Shown here one piece after another: positions 9,612-18,687 of a stretch of 64,000 nucleotides of DNA. Position numbers and translations under genes: made by a program. The stretch spans positions 2,232,001-2,296,000 of the forward strand of contig NZ_CP146373.1 of assembly GCF_037055325.1 (NCBI RefSeq). The letters run 5' to 3'. Positions within the stretch are counted from its first letter, which is position 1. Every line of letters starts with the position of its first letter. Source of the stretch: Arachnia propionica. Its GTDB lineage: Bacteria > Actinomycetota > Actinomycetes > Propionibacteriales > Propionibacteriaceae. The notes below the pieces were generated by a model. That model saw only the letters and a program-made list of their open reading frames with translations. It had not been told where the DNA came from and ran no database searches.

Positions 9612-10222
9612 TCAGGCGTTCCGCCGCTTCAGCACCATTCTTGCCGAATCCACCAGCAACACCAGACCAGCACCCATCTGGATGCAGTCCTTGAGCACCA
9701 GACGTCCGCGGCCCGACAGGAAAGGCAGCCCCAGATCCGCGTCTGCCAGCCCTTGAGCCGGAGCGGTCACCCAGACCTGCGGCGTGGTAATCAGGAAGGA
9801 CAGGGTGACGCACGTGAACCCGATCAGCGCCAACGCACCCAGCATGCCCAGTTCAGGGCGCACCCAGTGCAGGGCTATGAACACAGCGATCAGGATGATG
9901 CACACCCCCACGAAGATCGACATCGAATACGTACCGTTGGCCTCATGCCAGGCTCGGTTCGCTTCATTCAGCACGCCTTCGGCATTGACATGGGCCTTAT
10001 AGTTCTCAGGATCCTTGATCATCCACCTCATGAGCGGAGACGTGGCGACAAAGGGAACATGCCGTCGGCCTCATACTTGAACCACTTGAGTCCCCCGATC
10101 CATAGCAGAACGATCAAGACCCCAATCCGCAACACCGTCATCGCGACCCGGTCGAGACCCGAGATCCACCTACTCACCCTGAGCACAAATCCCGTCAAGC
10201 CGCTTTTATCAGCTTCGGTCAC
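9612..10222 (-). pseudogene. ykgB: YkgB-family (DUF417) membrane protein gene, frameshifted
   Basis: YkgB-family proteins are ~200-residue inner-membrane proteins of unclear function, often linked to oxidative or chlorine stress. Two overlapping minus-strand frames together give a full-length member. The first (10222 to 10028, 64 residues) covers RIGVLIVLLWIGGLKWFKYE, then ends LSPRLRS and stop. The second (10031 to 9612) continues LMRWMIKDPENYKAHVN and ends with VTLSFLITTPQVWV and LPFLSGRGRLVLKD. Adding one base in the run at 10050-10055 (AAAGGG on the plus strand) restores PFVATSPLMRWM, the expected family sequence. It is therefore a single-base deletion: real inactivation, or an assembly error in a short homopolymer pair. 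At least three membrane helices are visible. Confidence 0.82.
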
Positions 10223-10476
10223 AGTTTTTCCTTTCTCAATGAGGACACACGTGACCCGTTACGGGTAGAACACCCGCATCACAGCACAAGGTCTTACCTG
10301 CAGACGCTCTCATCGCACGCGTCACGTGAGCCAGATCAATTCTCAAACGAAGAATGATATATGAATCAAGGATAAGATTCGGAGAAATCCGGCCACGCGA
10401 GCGGCGCGCACCACACCCTGCGAGGAAAAATTGAATTTTTCACTACTCGCGCGAAACGCGACGATCTCACTACGAC
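10223..10476. other. Non-coding gap upstream of ykgB and downstream of rpsQ
   Basis: About 250 bases, lower in GC than its surroundings near 10340-10450. It should contain the ykgB promoter. No gene, repeat or RNA was recognised. Confidence 0.5.
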
Positions 10477-10507
10477 AACGGCCCGGCCTGCAGGAGGCCG
10501 GGCCGTT
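10477..10507 (-). terminator. Terminator after rpsQ (end of S10 block)
   Basis: AACGGCCCGGCCT (10477-10489) pairs perfectly with AGGCCGGGCCGTT (10495-10507) around a five-base loop. It lies 13 bases past the rpsQ stop and ends the rpsJ-rpsQ transcript. No long U-run follows, as is common in high-GC actinobacteria. Confidence 0.85.
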
Positions 10508-10520
10508 CATGTGATTCAGA

Positions 10521-10793
10521 TCACTTGGCGCGTTCGATGATCTCGACCAGACGCCAGCGCTTCTGCGCCGACAGCGGTCGGGTCTCCATGACGCGGACGC
10601 GGTCACCGACGCCAGCGGTGTTGTCCTCGTCATGGACCTTGATGCGCGACGACTTGGTCATGACCTTGCCGTAGAGCGGGTGCTTCACGCGGTCCTCGAC
10701 CAAGACGACAATGGTTTTGTCCATCTTGTCCGAGACGACGACGCCCTGCATCACCTTGCGGCGGCCGCGCTGTTGGGTGGTGGTTTCAGACAT
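10521..10793 (-). CDS. rpsQ: 30S ribosomal protein S17
   Basis: S17 (uS17) is a primary 16S rRNA-binding protein. The product is 90 residues: [20 protein letters not shown], then the family core [18 protein letters not shown] and [24 protein letters not shown] two codons upstream (10799) is in frame, but the ATG at 10793 is 8 bases from GGAG and is the better start. The gene closes the S10 block; the next ribosomal gene, rplN, is 3.5 kb away. Confidence 0.97.
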   Translation of the reverse strand: MSETTTQQRGRRKVMQGVVVSDKMDKTIVVLVEDRVKHPLYGKVMTKSSRIKVHDEDNTAGVGDRVRVMETRPLSAQKRWRLVEIIERAK

Positions 10794-10795
10794 GC

Positions 10796-11029
10796 TCACT
10801 TCTCCTGGATCGCGGGCTCATCGACGATACCGAGGTTGCGTTCCTGCAACACGGTGTAGACGCGGGCGATGTCTTTGCGGACCTCGCGAAGCCGCCCGTG
10901 GGACTCCAGCTGACCCGTGGCGGCGGCGAACCGGAGGCCGAACAGTTCCTCCTTCAGCTCCACCACCTTGGCGTTGAGCTGCTCGCGGGACAGGCCACGC
11001 AGCTCGTTGGCGGTCAGGGCCTTGCTCAT
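10796..11029 (-). CDS. rpmC: 50S ribosomal protein L29
   Basis: L29 (uL29) lies at the polypeptide exit and takes part in docking trigger factor and SRP. The product is 77 residues, opening [18 protein letters not shown], with the helical-hairpin core [17 protein letters not shown] and the family motif [12 protein letters not shown]. It lies 2 bases upstream of rpsQ and its start overlaps the stop of rplP. Confidence 0.97.
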   Translation of the reverse strand: MSKALTANELRGLSREQLNAKVVELKEELFGLRFAAATGQLESHGRLREVRKDIARVYTVLQERNLGIVDEPAIQEK

Positions 11030-11448
11030 CAGATCTCACCTGCTTCGCGTTTGATGAAACGGGCCTTGAAGGGCAGCTTGTGGATTGCGAGGCGCATCGC
11101 CTCACGGGCCACGTCCTCAGCCACACCGGAGAGCTCGAAGAGCACCCGACCGGGTTTGACGTTGGCCACCCACCACTCGGGCGAGCCCTTGCCGGAACCC
11201 ATTCGGGTCTCAGCCGGTTTCTTGGTCAGGGGACGGTCCGGGTAGACGTTGATCCAGACCTTGCCGCCACGCTTGATGTGACGGGTCATGGCGATACGAG
11301 CTGCCTCGATCTGACGGTTCGTCAGGTAGGAGGACTCGAGCGCCTGGATGCCGTACTCACCGAAGGCGAGCTTCGTGGCGCCCTTGGCAACACCGTCCCG
11401 CTTCGGGTGGTGCTGTTTGCGGAACTTGACGCGACGAGGAATCAGCAT
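11029..11448 (-). CDS. rplP: 50S ribosomal protein L16
   Basis: L16 (uL16) helps place aminoacyl-tRNA in the A site. The product is 139 residues and starts [19 protein letters not shown]. It contains the signature [20 protein letters not shown] and [17 protein letters not shown]. It is of normal length, 3 bases after rpsC and overlapping rpmC by one base. Confidence 0.98.
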   Translation of the reverse strand: MLIPRRVKFRKQHHPKRDGVAKGATKLAFGEYGIQALESSYLTNRQIEAARIAMTRHIKRGGKVWINVYPDRPLTKKPAETRMGSGKGSPEWWVANVKPGRVLFELSGVAEDVAREAMRLAIHKLPFKARFIKREAGEI

Positions 11449-11451
11449 GGC

Positions 11452-12264
11452 TCACGCTCCTGCGTTCGAGGTTTCGGGAGCAGCCTCGACCGGTGCCTGG
11501 GCTGCTTCTGCGCGGCGGCGTCCGCCACGCTCGGGACGATCCCCGCGACCCTCGCCGCGTCCCGGGCGGCGGCCCGAACGCTGACGACCGGTGGGGGCGG
11601 AGTTGCGGGCGGCCTTCTGGGCAGCACGTTCGGCACGGGTGCCGGTGACGTCGCCCTTGTAGATCCACACCTTGACGCCGATCCGCCCGAAGGTGGTGCG
11701 GGCCTCGTAGAAACCATAGTCAATGTCGGCGCGAAGGGTGTGCAGCGGCACCTGGCCGTCACGATACCCCTCGGAACGCGACATCTCGGCCCCGCCGAGA
11801 CGCCCGGAGCACTTGATGCGGATGCCCTTAGCGCCGGAACGCATGGCCGTCTGCTGGGCCTTGCGCATCGCGCGACGGAAAGCCACACGGGCCCCCAGCT
11901 GCTCGGCGACACCCTGCGCCACGAGCTGGGCGTCGATCTCGGGGTTCTTAACCTCGAGGATGTTCAGCTGCACCTGCTTGCCGGTCAGCTTCTCCAGCTC
12001 GGCCCGCACCCGCTCCGCCTCGGCGCCGTTACGCCCGATGACGATCCCGGGACGCGCGGCGTGAAGGAAGATGGTGACCCGTTTGGAACGACGCTCGATC
12101 TCGATGGAGGAGATCCCGGCGCGTTCCAGCGACTTGGTCAGGTAGTTACGGATCTTCACGTCCTCAGCCACGTAGTCTGCGTAGTTCTTCGTCGCGTACC
12201 AGCGGGTGATGTGATCCGTGGTGATGCCGAGACGGAAGCCGTTCGGGTTGATCTTCTGCCCCAT
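11452..12264 (-). CDS. rpsC: 30S ribosomal protein S3
   Basis: S3 (uS3) lines the mRNA entry tunnel and has helicase activity in the ribosome. The 270-residue product opens [18 protein letters not shown], has a KH domain ([20 protein letters not shown]) and the C-terminal domain ([20 protein letters not shown]). The last ~55 residues form an Arg/Gly/Ala-rich tail beyond the E. coli length, a common actinobacterial extension. AAGGAGGCCTGAGC precedes the ATG. Confidence 0.98.
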   Translation of the reverse strand: MGQKINPNGFRLGITTDHITRWYATKNYADYVAEDVKIRNYLTKSLERAGISSIEIERRSKRVTIFLHAARPGIVIGRNGAEAERVRAELEKLTGKQVQLNILEVKNPEIDAQLVAQGVAEQLGARVAFRRAMRKAQQTAMRSGAKGIRIKCSGRLGGAEMSRSEGYRDGQVPLHTLRADIDYGFYEARTTFGRIGVKVWIYKGDVTGTRAERAAQKAARNSAPTGRQRSGRRPGRGEGRGDRPERGGRRRAEAAQAPVEAAPETSNAGA

Positions 12265-12266
12265 GC

Positions 12267-12668
12267 TCAGGCCTCCTTCGACTCTCGGGGTTCAACGACC
12301 ACAGTGATGTGGGAACCGCGTTTCAGGATCCGCGAAGCGGAACCCTTGGCGCGGGGACGAATGCGACGCAGGGTCACGCCCTCGTCGACGAATGCCTTCG
12401 ACACGTAGAGGTCCTGGGGGTCCAGGTCCTCGGCGTTCTCAGCGTTGGCGACGGCCGAGGCCACCACCTTGTACACGGGCTCCGAAGCCGCCTGGGGGGC
12501 GAACCTCAGGGCGGTAAGGGCCTCGGTGACATCCATGCCGCGGATCAGATCCACCACACGACGCACCTTCATCGGGCTCATCCGGACGTGACGCGCGATG
12601 GCGTAGGAGCCGGGACGATCACCGAGCAGGGCCTCGCGACGGGCGCTGTTGCCGTTTTCGTTGCTCAT
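12267..12668 (-). CDS. rplV: 50S ribosomal protein L22
   Basis: L22 (uL22) has a long loop in the exit tunnel; changes there give macrolide resistance. The product is 133 residues with an N-terminal extension ([20 protein letters not shown]), then [20 protein letters not shown] and the family tail [20 protein letters not shown]. No deletion is seen in the beta-hairpin loop, so nothing suggests resistance. It is 2 bases upstream of rpsC. Confidence 0.97.
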   Translation of the reverse strand: MSNENGNSARREALLGDRPGSYAIARHVRMSPMKVRRVVDLIRGMDVTEALTALRFAPQAASEPVYKVVASAVANAENAEDLDPQDLYVSKAFVDEGVTLRRIRPRAKGSASRILKRGSHITVVVEPRESKEA

Positions 12669-12694
12669 CGTTTCGTTAGTCCTATCCTCGCGCC

Positions 12695-12976
12695 TCAGCG
12701 GCGACGGGCCTTCTTGTCTTCCTTCACGTGCCCCCGGAAGGTGCGCGTGGGGGCGAATTCGCCCAGCTTGTGACCAATCATGGCCTCGGTGATGAACACC
12801 GGGACGTGCTTGCGACCGTCGTGCACGGCGATGGTGTGGCCCAGCATGTCCGGGACGATCATCGAACGGCGCGACCAGGTCTTGATGACATTCTTGGTGC
12901 CCTTTTCGTTCTGAACGTCCACCTTCTTCATCAGGTGGTCGTCAACGAAGGGGCCTTTCTTCAGGCTGCGTGGCAT
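12695..12976 (-). CDS. rpsS: 30S ribosomal protein S19
   Basis: S19 (uS19) lies in the 30S head near the A-site finger. The product is 93 residues, the normal length, opening [19 protein letters not shown] and containing [20 protein letters not shown] and the signature [24 protein letters not shown] precedes the ATG. Confidence 0.98.
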   Translation of the reverse strand: MPRSLKKGPFVDDHLMKKVDVQNEKGTKNVIKTWSRRSMIVPDMLGHTIAVHDGRKHVPVFITEAMIGHKLGEFAPTRTFRGHVKEDKKARRR

Positions 12977-12994
12977 ATTTCCTCAGGCTCCCTA

Positions 12995-13831
12995 TCAGCG
13001 CTTCTTGCCGGTCTTGCGGCGACGCACGATGAGACGGCTGCTCGCCTTGTTCTTGTCGCGGGTACGGCCCTCGGGCTTACCCCACGGGGACACCGGGTGA
13101 CGACCACCCGAGGTACGGCCCTCGCCACCACCGTGCGGGTGGTCGACGGGGTTCATCACGACGCCACGAACGGTCGGGCGGATGCCCTTCCAGCGGTTAC
13201 GTCCTGCCTTGCCCCAGTTGATGTTCGACTGCTCGGCGTTGCCGACCGTGCCGATGGTGGCACGGCACCGGACGTCGACCATGCGCATCTCCCCCGAGGG
13301 CATGCGCAAGGTGGCGTACTTGCCCTCACGGGCCACGAGTTGAATGGCCGCGCCAGCGGAACGACCCAGCTTGGCGCCGCCTCCGGGACGCAACTCAACG
13401 GCATGAACCGTGGTGCCGACGGGGATCTGCCGCAGCTCCAGGTTGTTGCCGGGCTTGATGTCGGAGCCCGGACCGGAAACCACGATGGTTCCCTGGGTCA
13501 GGCCGTTGGGGGCGATGATGTAGCGCTTCTCGCCGTCGCGATAGTGCAGCAGCGCGATGCGGGCAGTGCGGTTGGGGTCGTACTCGATGTGAGCGACCTT
13601 CGCAGGCACACCATCCTTGTCATAGCGCTTGAAATCAATGATGCGATAGGCCTGCTTGTGACCACCACCGATGTGGCGCGTGGTGATACGACCCGAGTTG
13701 TTACGGCCACCGGTCTTCGATTTCGGGGCGAGCAGCGACTTCTCCGGAGTTGAACGGGTCAGTTCGACGAAATCGGAGACGCTGGCGCCGCGGCGACCCG
13801 GGGTCGTCGGCTTGTACTTGCGGATACCCAT
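12995..13831 (-). CDS. rplB: 50S ribosomal protein L2
   Basis: L2 (uL2) is needed for subunit association and peptidyl-transferase assembly. The product is 278 residues, opening [20 protein letters not shown]. It has the RNA-binding domain [20 protein letters not shown] and the C-terminal signature [19 protein letters not shown] with the conserved histidine near the peptidyl-transferase centre. It is of normal length. It lies 17 bases after rplW. Confidence 0.98.
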   Translation of the reverse strand: MGIRKYKPTTPGRRGASVSDFVELTRSTPEKSLLAPKSKTGGRNNSGRITTRHIGGGHKQAYRIIDFKRYDKDGVPAKVAHIEYDPNRTARIALLHYRDGEKRYIIAPNGLTQGTIVVSGPGSDIKPGNNLELRQIPVGTTVHAVELRPGGGAKLGRSAGAAIQLVAREGKYATLRMPSGEMRMVDVRCRATIGTVGNAEQSNINWGKAGRNRWKGIRPTVRGVVMNPVDHPHGGGEGRTSGGRHPVSPWGKPEGRTRDKNKASSRLIVRRRKTGKKR

Positions 13832-13848
13832 GACGAATCAGTCCTTCT

Positions 13849-14157
13849 TCACTCGCCCTGGCCGGCGAAGATGTCGATGCGGTCACCCTCGGCGACGGTC
13901 ACGATGGCACGTTTGACATCGACCCTCTTGCCGATGCCGAAGCGAGTGCGACGACGCTTGCCCTGACGGTTCTGGGTGTTGACGGCTATGACGCGAACAT
14001 CAAAGATCTTCTCGATAGCGATCTTGATCTCGGTCTTGTTCGCGCGGGGGGCCACGACGAACGTGTACTTGTTCTCGTCGAGGAGGTTGTAGCTCTTCTC
14101 GCTGACGACGGGACGCCAGATGATGTCGCGGTGATCGCGGATCTTCAGCTCGCTCAC
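13849..14157 (-). CDS. rplW: 50S ribosomal protein L23
   Basis: L23 (uL23) is the docking site for trigger factor at the exit tunnel. The product is 102 residues, containing [20 protein letters not shown] and the signature [15 protein letters not shown]. It starts with GTG at 14157, overlapping the rplD stop (GTGA) with GGAGGAGAA just upstream. Confidence 0.97.
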   Translation of the reverse strand: MSELKIRDHRDIIWRPVVSEKSYNLLDENKYTFVVAPRANKTEIKIAIEKIFDVRVIAVNTQNRQGKRRRTRFGIGKRVDVKRAIVTVAEGDRIDIFAGQGE

Positions 14158-15038
14158 TTCTCCTCCTTGCCTTCCATCACGTTCACGAAGCCGGCGGCCT
14201 CAGCTGCCTCGGCGGTCTTGAACCAAACCTCGGCGATAGTGCGGGAGTACCACGGCGACTCAGGGGTATGGAATTTCATGGAATCCTCGTTGCCCTTGAT
14301 CTCGAACCCAGCAGGCGGCTTGTCACCGCGGTAGGAGTTCTTGCCGTAGTCCTTCTTGGCCTTCACCTCGGTCGTGGCCTCGGCCTCAGATTCGGTGGCG
14401 ATCGCCTCGGCACCCCGGTTAGTGAACGCGGCCAGCGCCGCGGAGGTGAACACGACGGTGTCGGCCACCAGCACGTCGTAGGTGTTGAGTTGGTCGACGG
14501 CCAGGACGTGGATGGTCGGGACGTTGCGCAGGCTCAGCCAGGAGACCTCCTCGAACCGGTCGAGGACCACGAGCACCTTCTTCAGTTCACCCAGCTGCGC
14601 GAGCGTTTCAAGAGCGGTGCGGGTGGAGGGAACCTCGCCGGGAACCAGCTCGGAGACCACGAAGACCTGGCCGTCGCGGGCGCGATCGGACAGGGAGCCG
14701 CGCAGGGCCGCGGCGATCATCTTCTTGGGGGTGCGCTGGGAGTAGTCGCGAGGCTTGGGACCGTGAACGGTGCCGCCGCCGGTCCAGATCGGGGAACGAC
14801 GTGAACCGTGACGGGCACGACCGGTTCCCTTCTGTCGCCACGGCTTGCTACCGCCGCCACGAACCTCACCGCGGGTCTTGGTGGAGTGCGTGCCCTGGCG
14901 GGCAGCGGCAAGCTGGGCCACCACGACCTGATGGATCAGAGGAATGTTGGTTTGGACGTCGAAGATCTCGCCGGGCAGCTCGGCGGTGCCGGCTTTCTTA
15001 CCCTTGGGAGCGTGGACGTCAACGGTGATGGAGCTCAT
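14154..15038 (-). CDS. rplD: 50S ribosomal protein L4 with C-terminal sunset-like extension
   Basis: L4 (uL4) reaches into the exit tunnel; in enterobacteria it also represses its own operon. Residues 1 to ~215 are a normal L4: [20 protein letters not shown], then [20 protein letters not shown] and [20 protein letters not shown]. The product is 294 residues, about 80 longer than usual. After an acidic linker rich in Ala/Glu/Thr ([16 protein letters not shown]), the tail reads [20 protein letters not shown] then [20 protein letters not shown]. This IKGN...HTP.SPWY...AEVWF..AEAAGF pattern matches the 'sunset' domain known as an extension of some actinobacterial ribosomal proteins. Its role there is unknown. 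The ATG overlaps the rplC stop. Confidence 0.95.
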   Translation of the reverse strand: MSSITVDVHAPKGKKAGTAELPGEIFDVQTNIPLIHQVVVAQLAAARQGTHSTKTRGEVRGGGSKPWRQKGTGRARHGSRRSPIWTGGGTVHGPKPRDYSQRTPKKMIAAALRGSLSDRARDGQVFVVSELVPGEVPSTRTALETLAQLGELKKVLVVLDRFEEVSWLSLRNVPTIHVLAVDQLNTYDVLVADTVVFTSAALAAFTNRGAEAIATESEAEATTEVKAKKDYGKNSYRGDKPPAGFEIKGNEDSMKFHTPESPWYSRTIAEVWFKTAEAAEAAGFVNVMEGKEEK

Positions 15039-15697
15039 GCCTGCTCACCCTTCTTTGCTGCGCTGCGCACGACGACGAGCGAGCCGTTGTTGCCGGGGAC
15101 CGCGCCGCGAACCAGCAGCAGGCCTCGTTCGGCATCGACGGCGTGGATCTTGAGGTTCTGGACGGTCACCTTGGCGTTACCCATGCGACCCGCCATGCGG
15201 AGGCCCTTGAACACGCGACCGGGGGTGGAGCAGCCACCGATGGAACCAGGTGCGCGGTGCTTGCGGTGCACGCCATGTGAACTCTTGAGGCCCCCGAAGC
15301 CGTGGCGCTTCATGACGCCCGCAGTGCCCTTGCCCTTGGTGGTCCCGGTCACGTCGACGAACTCACCACCGGCGAAAAGCTCGGCGGTCAGCTCCTGGCC
15401 AAGAGTGAACTCGGATGCGTTGGCCGTGCGCAGCTCGAGCAGGTGCCTGCGAGGAGTGACACCGGCCTTGTCGAAGTGCCCCTGGGCAGGTTTCGTGACC
15501 TTCCTGGAAGCGATGGCTCCGAAGCCGAGCTGGACGGCGTTGTACCCGTCCTTCTCGGGGGTGCGGACCTGGGTGACGACACAAGGCCCGGCCTGGATGA
15601 CGGTGACGGGGACGACCTTGTTGTTCTCGTCCCAGAGCTGGGTCATGCCGAGCTTGGTGCCCAGGATGCCCTTGACGATTCGTTCGCTGTTGCTCAT
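15035..15697 (-). CDS. rplC: 50S ribosomal protein L3
   Basis: L3 (uL3) is one of the two initiators of large-subunit assembly, with a loop near the peptidyl-transferase centre. The 220-residue product begins [20 protein letters not shown] and carries [20 protein letters not shown] and the signature [24 protein letters not shown] four codons upstream is in frame, but the ATG at 15697 has GAGG about 8 bases before it. It follows rpsJ by 8 bases. Confidence 0.97.
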   Translation of the reverse strand: MSNSERIVKGILGTKLGMTQLWDENNKVVPVTVIQAGPCVVTQVRTPEKDGYNAVQLGFGAIASRKVTKPAQGHFDKAGVTPRRHLLELRTANASEFTLGQELTAELFAGGEFVDVTGTTKGKGTAGVMKRHGFGGLKSSHGVHRKHRAPGSIGGCSTPGRVFKGLRMAGRMGNAKVTVQNLKIHAVDAERGLLLVRGAVPGNNGSLVVVRSAAKKGEQA

Positions 15698-15705
15698 CTC
15701 GGACC

Positions 15706-16017
15706 TCACGGAAGCTTGATTTCGATGTCGACACCGGCCGGAAGGTCGAGGCGCATCAGCAGATCGACGGTCTTCGGCGTGGGGTCGAGGATGTCGATCA
15801 ACCGCTTGTGGGTGCGCATCTCGAAATGCTCGCGGCTGTCCTTGTACTTATGGGGCGAACGGATCACACAGAACACGTTCTTCTCGGTCGGCAGCGGCAC
15901 GGGGCCTGCCACCTTGGCACCGGTGCGAGTCACGGTGTCGACGATCTTGCGCGCCGAGCTGTCGATGACCTCGTGGTCATACGCCCGCAACCGGATGCGG
16001 ATCTTTTGTCCCGCCAC
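15706..16017 (-). CDS. rpsJ: 30S ribosomal protein S10 (NusE)
   Basis: S10 (uS10) is a 30S head protein that also binds NusB and NusG in antitermination and transcription-translation coupling. The 103-residue product includes [20 protein letters not shown] and the signature [20 protein letters not shown]. It starts with GTG at 16017 behind AGAAGGAATGAACT. It is the first gene of the S10 block. The 275 bases upstream should hold the promoter and leader; an imperfect hairpin (CTCCGACC/GGTCGGGAG, 16086-16107) lies there and could be an L4-responsive element by analogy, which is unproven. Confidence 0.98.
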   Translation of the reverse strand: MAGQKIRIRLRAYDHEVIDSSARKIVDTVTRTGAKVAGPVPLPTEKNVFCVIRSPHKYKDSREHFEMRTHKRLIDILDPTPKTVDLLMRLDLPAGVDIEIKLP

Positions 16018-16292
16018 AGTTCATTCCTTCTACTTGTCCCTGATGGAGTTCTCATGAACTTTTTGGGGCCTGGACCCCTCCGCCGCTCCGACCCCCGAGG
16101 TCGGGAGTGTCGGGCCCGAAGCCGCAAGGAAAGACCTGCCTCCAGCTTTCCGGAGGTCACATCTTGCGCTTGGGCGACCTGCTCGACCTCGACAAGGAGG
16201 GCATTCGTCACACACACGACAGACGCCACCCCTTGCGGAGCAACCTGCACATTCTTGCATGCCCTCGCCGACGTGCCAAATCGCCGCTGCGT

Positions 16293-16967
16293 TCAGGGGG
16301 TGCTGCGGTTCAGGAAAGCGAGGATGGCGCGCACCCGGCGGTTCTCGTCTCCGGGCTCGAAACCGAGTTTGGAGAAGATGTTGGAAACATGTTTTGCCAC
16401 AGCAGCCCCAGACAGGAAAAGCCGCCCAGCGATTTGGTTGTTGGAGAGTCCCTGGGCCATGAGCTCCAGCACCTCGAGTTCTCGCGGAGTGAGTTCTCCC
16501 AGCCCAGAACGGGAAGCCTGCATCATGGCGCGTGCGACCTCCGGGTCGATCACCACTCCCCCGCCAACCACCATCCGCAACGCACCGATGAAGTCCGCGA
16601 CCTGCGCCACCCGGTCCTTGAGGAGGTACCCGGCTCCACCCGCACCTGGCGGGGCCGGGAGGGCGAACAGCTCCTGGGCGTGCAGCGGGGAGACGTACTG
16701 GCTGAGTACCAGAACCGCCACCCGGGGGTGTTCCTCCTTGATCCGGATAGCGGCCTGAAGGCCGTCGTTGGTCATGGTGGGCGGCATCCGAACGTCGGTG
16801 ATCACCACGTCGGGAACCGCTTCCCGCCCGGCCAGTTCGGCGATGGCGGCCAGGAGCGCATCAGCGCGGTGTTCCTGCCCGACGATCTCGTAGCCCTGGC
16901 GTTCCAGGAGCCCGACGAGCCCTTCACGGAGCAGAGCGGAGTCGTCGGCCATCAACACTGTGGTCAT
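16293..16967 (-). CDS. LuxR/NarL-family response regulator
   Basis: This is a DNA-binding response regulator. The 224-residue product has a receiver domain with acidic pocket Asp8-Asp9, phosphoacceptor Asp58 (VVITDVRMPP) and conserved Lys in GYLLKDR, then a LuxR-type helix-turn-helix (ELTPRELEVLELMAQGLSNN, about 156-215). It overlaps the upstream histidine kinase gene by 4 bases (ATGA), so the two form a two-component pair. The divergent ABC exporter genes at 17977-20099 are a likely target from position alone; drug or peptide stress would be a typical input. Confidence 0.93.
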   Translation of the reverse strand: MTTVLMADDSALLREGLVGLLERQGYEIVGQEHRADALLAAIAELAGREAVPDVVITDVRMPPTMTNDGLQAAIRIKEEHPRVAVLVLSQYVSPLHAQELFALPAPPGAGGAGYLLKDRVAQVADFIGALRMVVGGGVVIDPEVARAMMQASRSGLGELTPRELEVLELMAQGLSNNQIAGRLFLSGAAVAKHVSNIFSKLGFEPGDENRRVRAILAFLNRSTP

Positions 16968-17677
16968 GAGATCACCACCGCGGGTTCGCCTCGATTCAGT
17001 AGGAGAGGAATGGTAACGGCCAGCTGCGTGGGTCCTCCGGGTGGTGAGGAGATCGTGAGTTCACCACCCGCGGCAGCCACGCGTTCCTTCATGCCCGCCA
17101 GCCCGTGTCCGGGAACGATTCTCGCTCCGCCCTGCCCCTGGTCGACGACGGAGACCCGGAGGTCCTGGCCAGCGGCCAGCAGCACGGTCACATCCGCACG
17201 GGGCGCGTACTTGGCGGCGTTTCCGATGGCTTCACAGGCGAAGAAGTAGCCGACCGCCAGCACCCCCTCGGGGAGTTCGGGCAGCGGTTGTGGCACGACG
17301 ATGCGCACCCGGTTGGCCGCGGTGGCCGCCACCTCCTCGAGTGCCGCAGGCAGACCCTGCTGCCTGAGCAGCTGCGGATGGATGCCGCGAATCGTCCGGC
17401 GAAGTGCCCCCAGGCCCTCCTGAATGGCGGTGTTGGCCTCGGCCAGGAGCTGCGCAGTAACGGGGTCGTTCTCGACCGCTGGGGAGAGCTGCGCCTCCCC
17501 CACCTTCATGGCGGCGGCCACGAGGTATTGCTGGGCGCCGTCGTGGAGGTCGCGTTCGATACGGCGACGTTCCACCTCGTAGGCCTCGACGATGACTCGC
17601 CGCGAAGCAGTGAGTTCAGCGATCCGCTGGGCGGCCTCCTGCTCATGGCTGACCTGCCGTTTCCTTCCCCAGCGCAT
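16964..17677 (-). CDS. Short NarL-type sensor histidine kinase without membrane segments
   Basis: The protein phosphorylates itself and passes phosphate to the neighbouring regulator. From the ATG at 17677 it has 237 residues: a short coiled segment (QEAAQRIAELTASRRVIVEA), the HisKA_3 box RRRIERDLHDGAQQ with His45, and an HATPase domain (FFACEAIGNAAKYAP, then VDQGQGGARIVPGHGLAGMK). No transmembrane or extracellular sensing region is visible, unlike most family members, which carry 4-6 helices before the kinase core. The frame is open to a GTG at 17845 but that extra 56 residues is not hydrophobic and no ribosome site is seen at either start. It may be cytoplasmic, or reduced from a longer protein. 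Confidence 0.82.
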   Translation of the reverse strand: MRWGRKRQVSHEQEAAQRIAELTASRRVIVEAYEVERRRIERDLHDGAQQYLVAAAMKVGEAQLSPAVENDPVTAQLLAEANTAIQEGLGALRRTIRGIHPQLLRQQGLPAALEEVAATAANRVRIVVPQPLPELPEGVLAVGYFFACEAIGNAAKYAPRADVTVLLAAGQDLRVSVVDQGQGGARIVPGHGLAGMKERVAAAGGELTISSPPGGPTQLAVTIPLLLNRGEPAVVIS

Positions 17678-17976
17678 GACAGAGAATCTATCGCGTGCCC
17701 TGCGTATCCCACGACCACGGGGTGAGCCGATACAGAAGTGCCCTCTCCCGTCCGGAGCCAGCTGCGTCACAATCACCCCACACCCGAACAACACACCCAT
17801 CCTTGGGTCCCCGGACGCCCTCGCCATGGTTTCAACACGACCCACTCGCAGAGCTCGCAGGCCGCTTCACAGGGCTCCGAGGACATGGGGTGTAGGAGAA
17901 TAGGTAGTGCTGGCACCACCCCGAATGTGGAGTGCACCCTGTGTTGCGCGACCGATCCCGGCGATGGAATTGAGAC

Positions 17977-18687
17977 ATGTTCGATGACACCTACTCAGCG
18001 GCCCTGCTGGCCACTCACGACATCACGAAGAGTTTCGGCTCGGTCAAGGCACTGGCCGGGGTCTCCCTCACCATCGCTTCTGGGGAGTCCGTCGCCATCA
18101 TGGGGCCCTCCGGTTCCGGCAAGTCCACCCTCCTGCACTGTCTGTCGGGTGTGCTGACCCCCGACAACGGACCGGTCCTGTTCGCCGGCAAGGATCTCAC
18201 CCGGATGTCCGACGCGCAGCGCTCCCATCTACGGTTGCACCAGTTCGGTTTCGTCTTTCAGGACGGCCAGCTGATCCCGGAGCTCCCAGCCCGTGAGAAC
18301 GTGGCGCTGCCGCTGATGCTCACCGGCACCCGGCGCCGCGCCGCGCTGGCTAAGGCCGATGAGGTCCTGGCGAAGATTGGCATTCCCGATCTGGCCGGTC
18401 GTCGTCCCTCCGAGATGTCGGGCGGACAGGCACAGCGGGTCGCGATAGCCCGCGCACTGGTGGCGAACCCCCGGGTAGTGTTCGCCGACGAGCCCAGCGG
18501 CGCACTCGACCAGGCAACGGGTCACGAGGTGATGCAGTTGTTGACCGCAACCGTCGCTCGGGTAGGGGCGTCCCTGGTGATGGTTACCCACGACTCGGCG
18601 GTCGCCCGTTGGTGCTCACGCCTGGTAGAGATCCGTGACGGCCTGGTCCACGCCGACCGCCGCCTCGACGTAAGGGTCGCGCGATGA
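17977..18687 (+). CDS. ABC transporter ATP-binding protein (LolD/MacB type)
   Basis: This 236-residue ATPase powers an FtsX-type exporter or extractor. It has Walker A GPSGSGKST, Q-loop FGFVFQDGQL, signature MSGGQAQR, Walker B VVFADEPSGALD and the H-loop VMVTHD. It overlaps the following permease gene by 4 bases. It is divergent from the two-component genes, an arrangement seen for regulated peptide-antibiotic detoxification systems. The substrate cannot be read from sequence. Confidence 0.93.
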   Translation: MFDDTYSAALLATHDITKSFGSVKALAGVSLTIASGESVAIMGPSGSGKSTLLHCLSGVLTPDNGPVLFAGKDLTRMSDAQRSHLRLHQFGFVFQDGQLIPELPARENVALPLMLTGTRRRAALAKADEVLAKIGIPDLAGRRPSEMSGGQAQRVAIARALVANPRVVFADEPSGALDQATGHEVMQLLTATVARVGASLVMVTHDSAVARWCSRLVEIRDGLVHADRRLDVRVAR

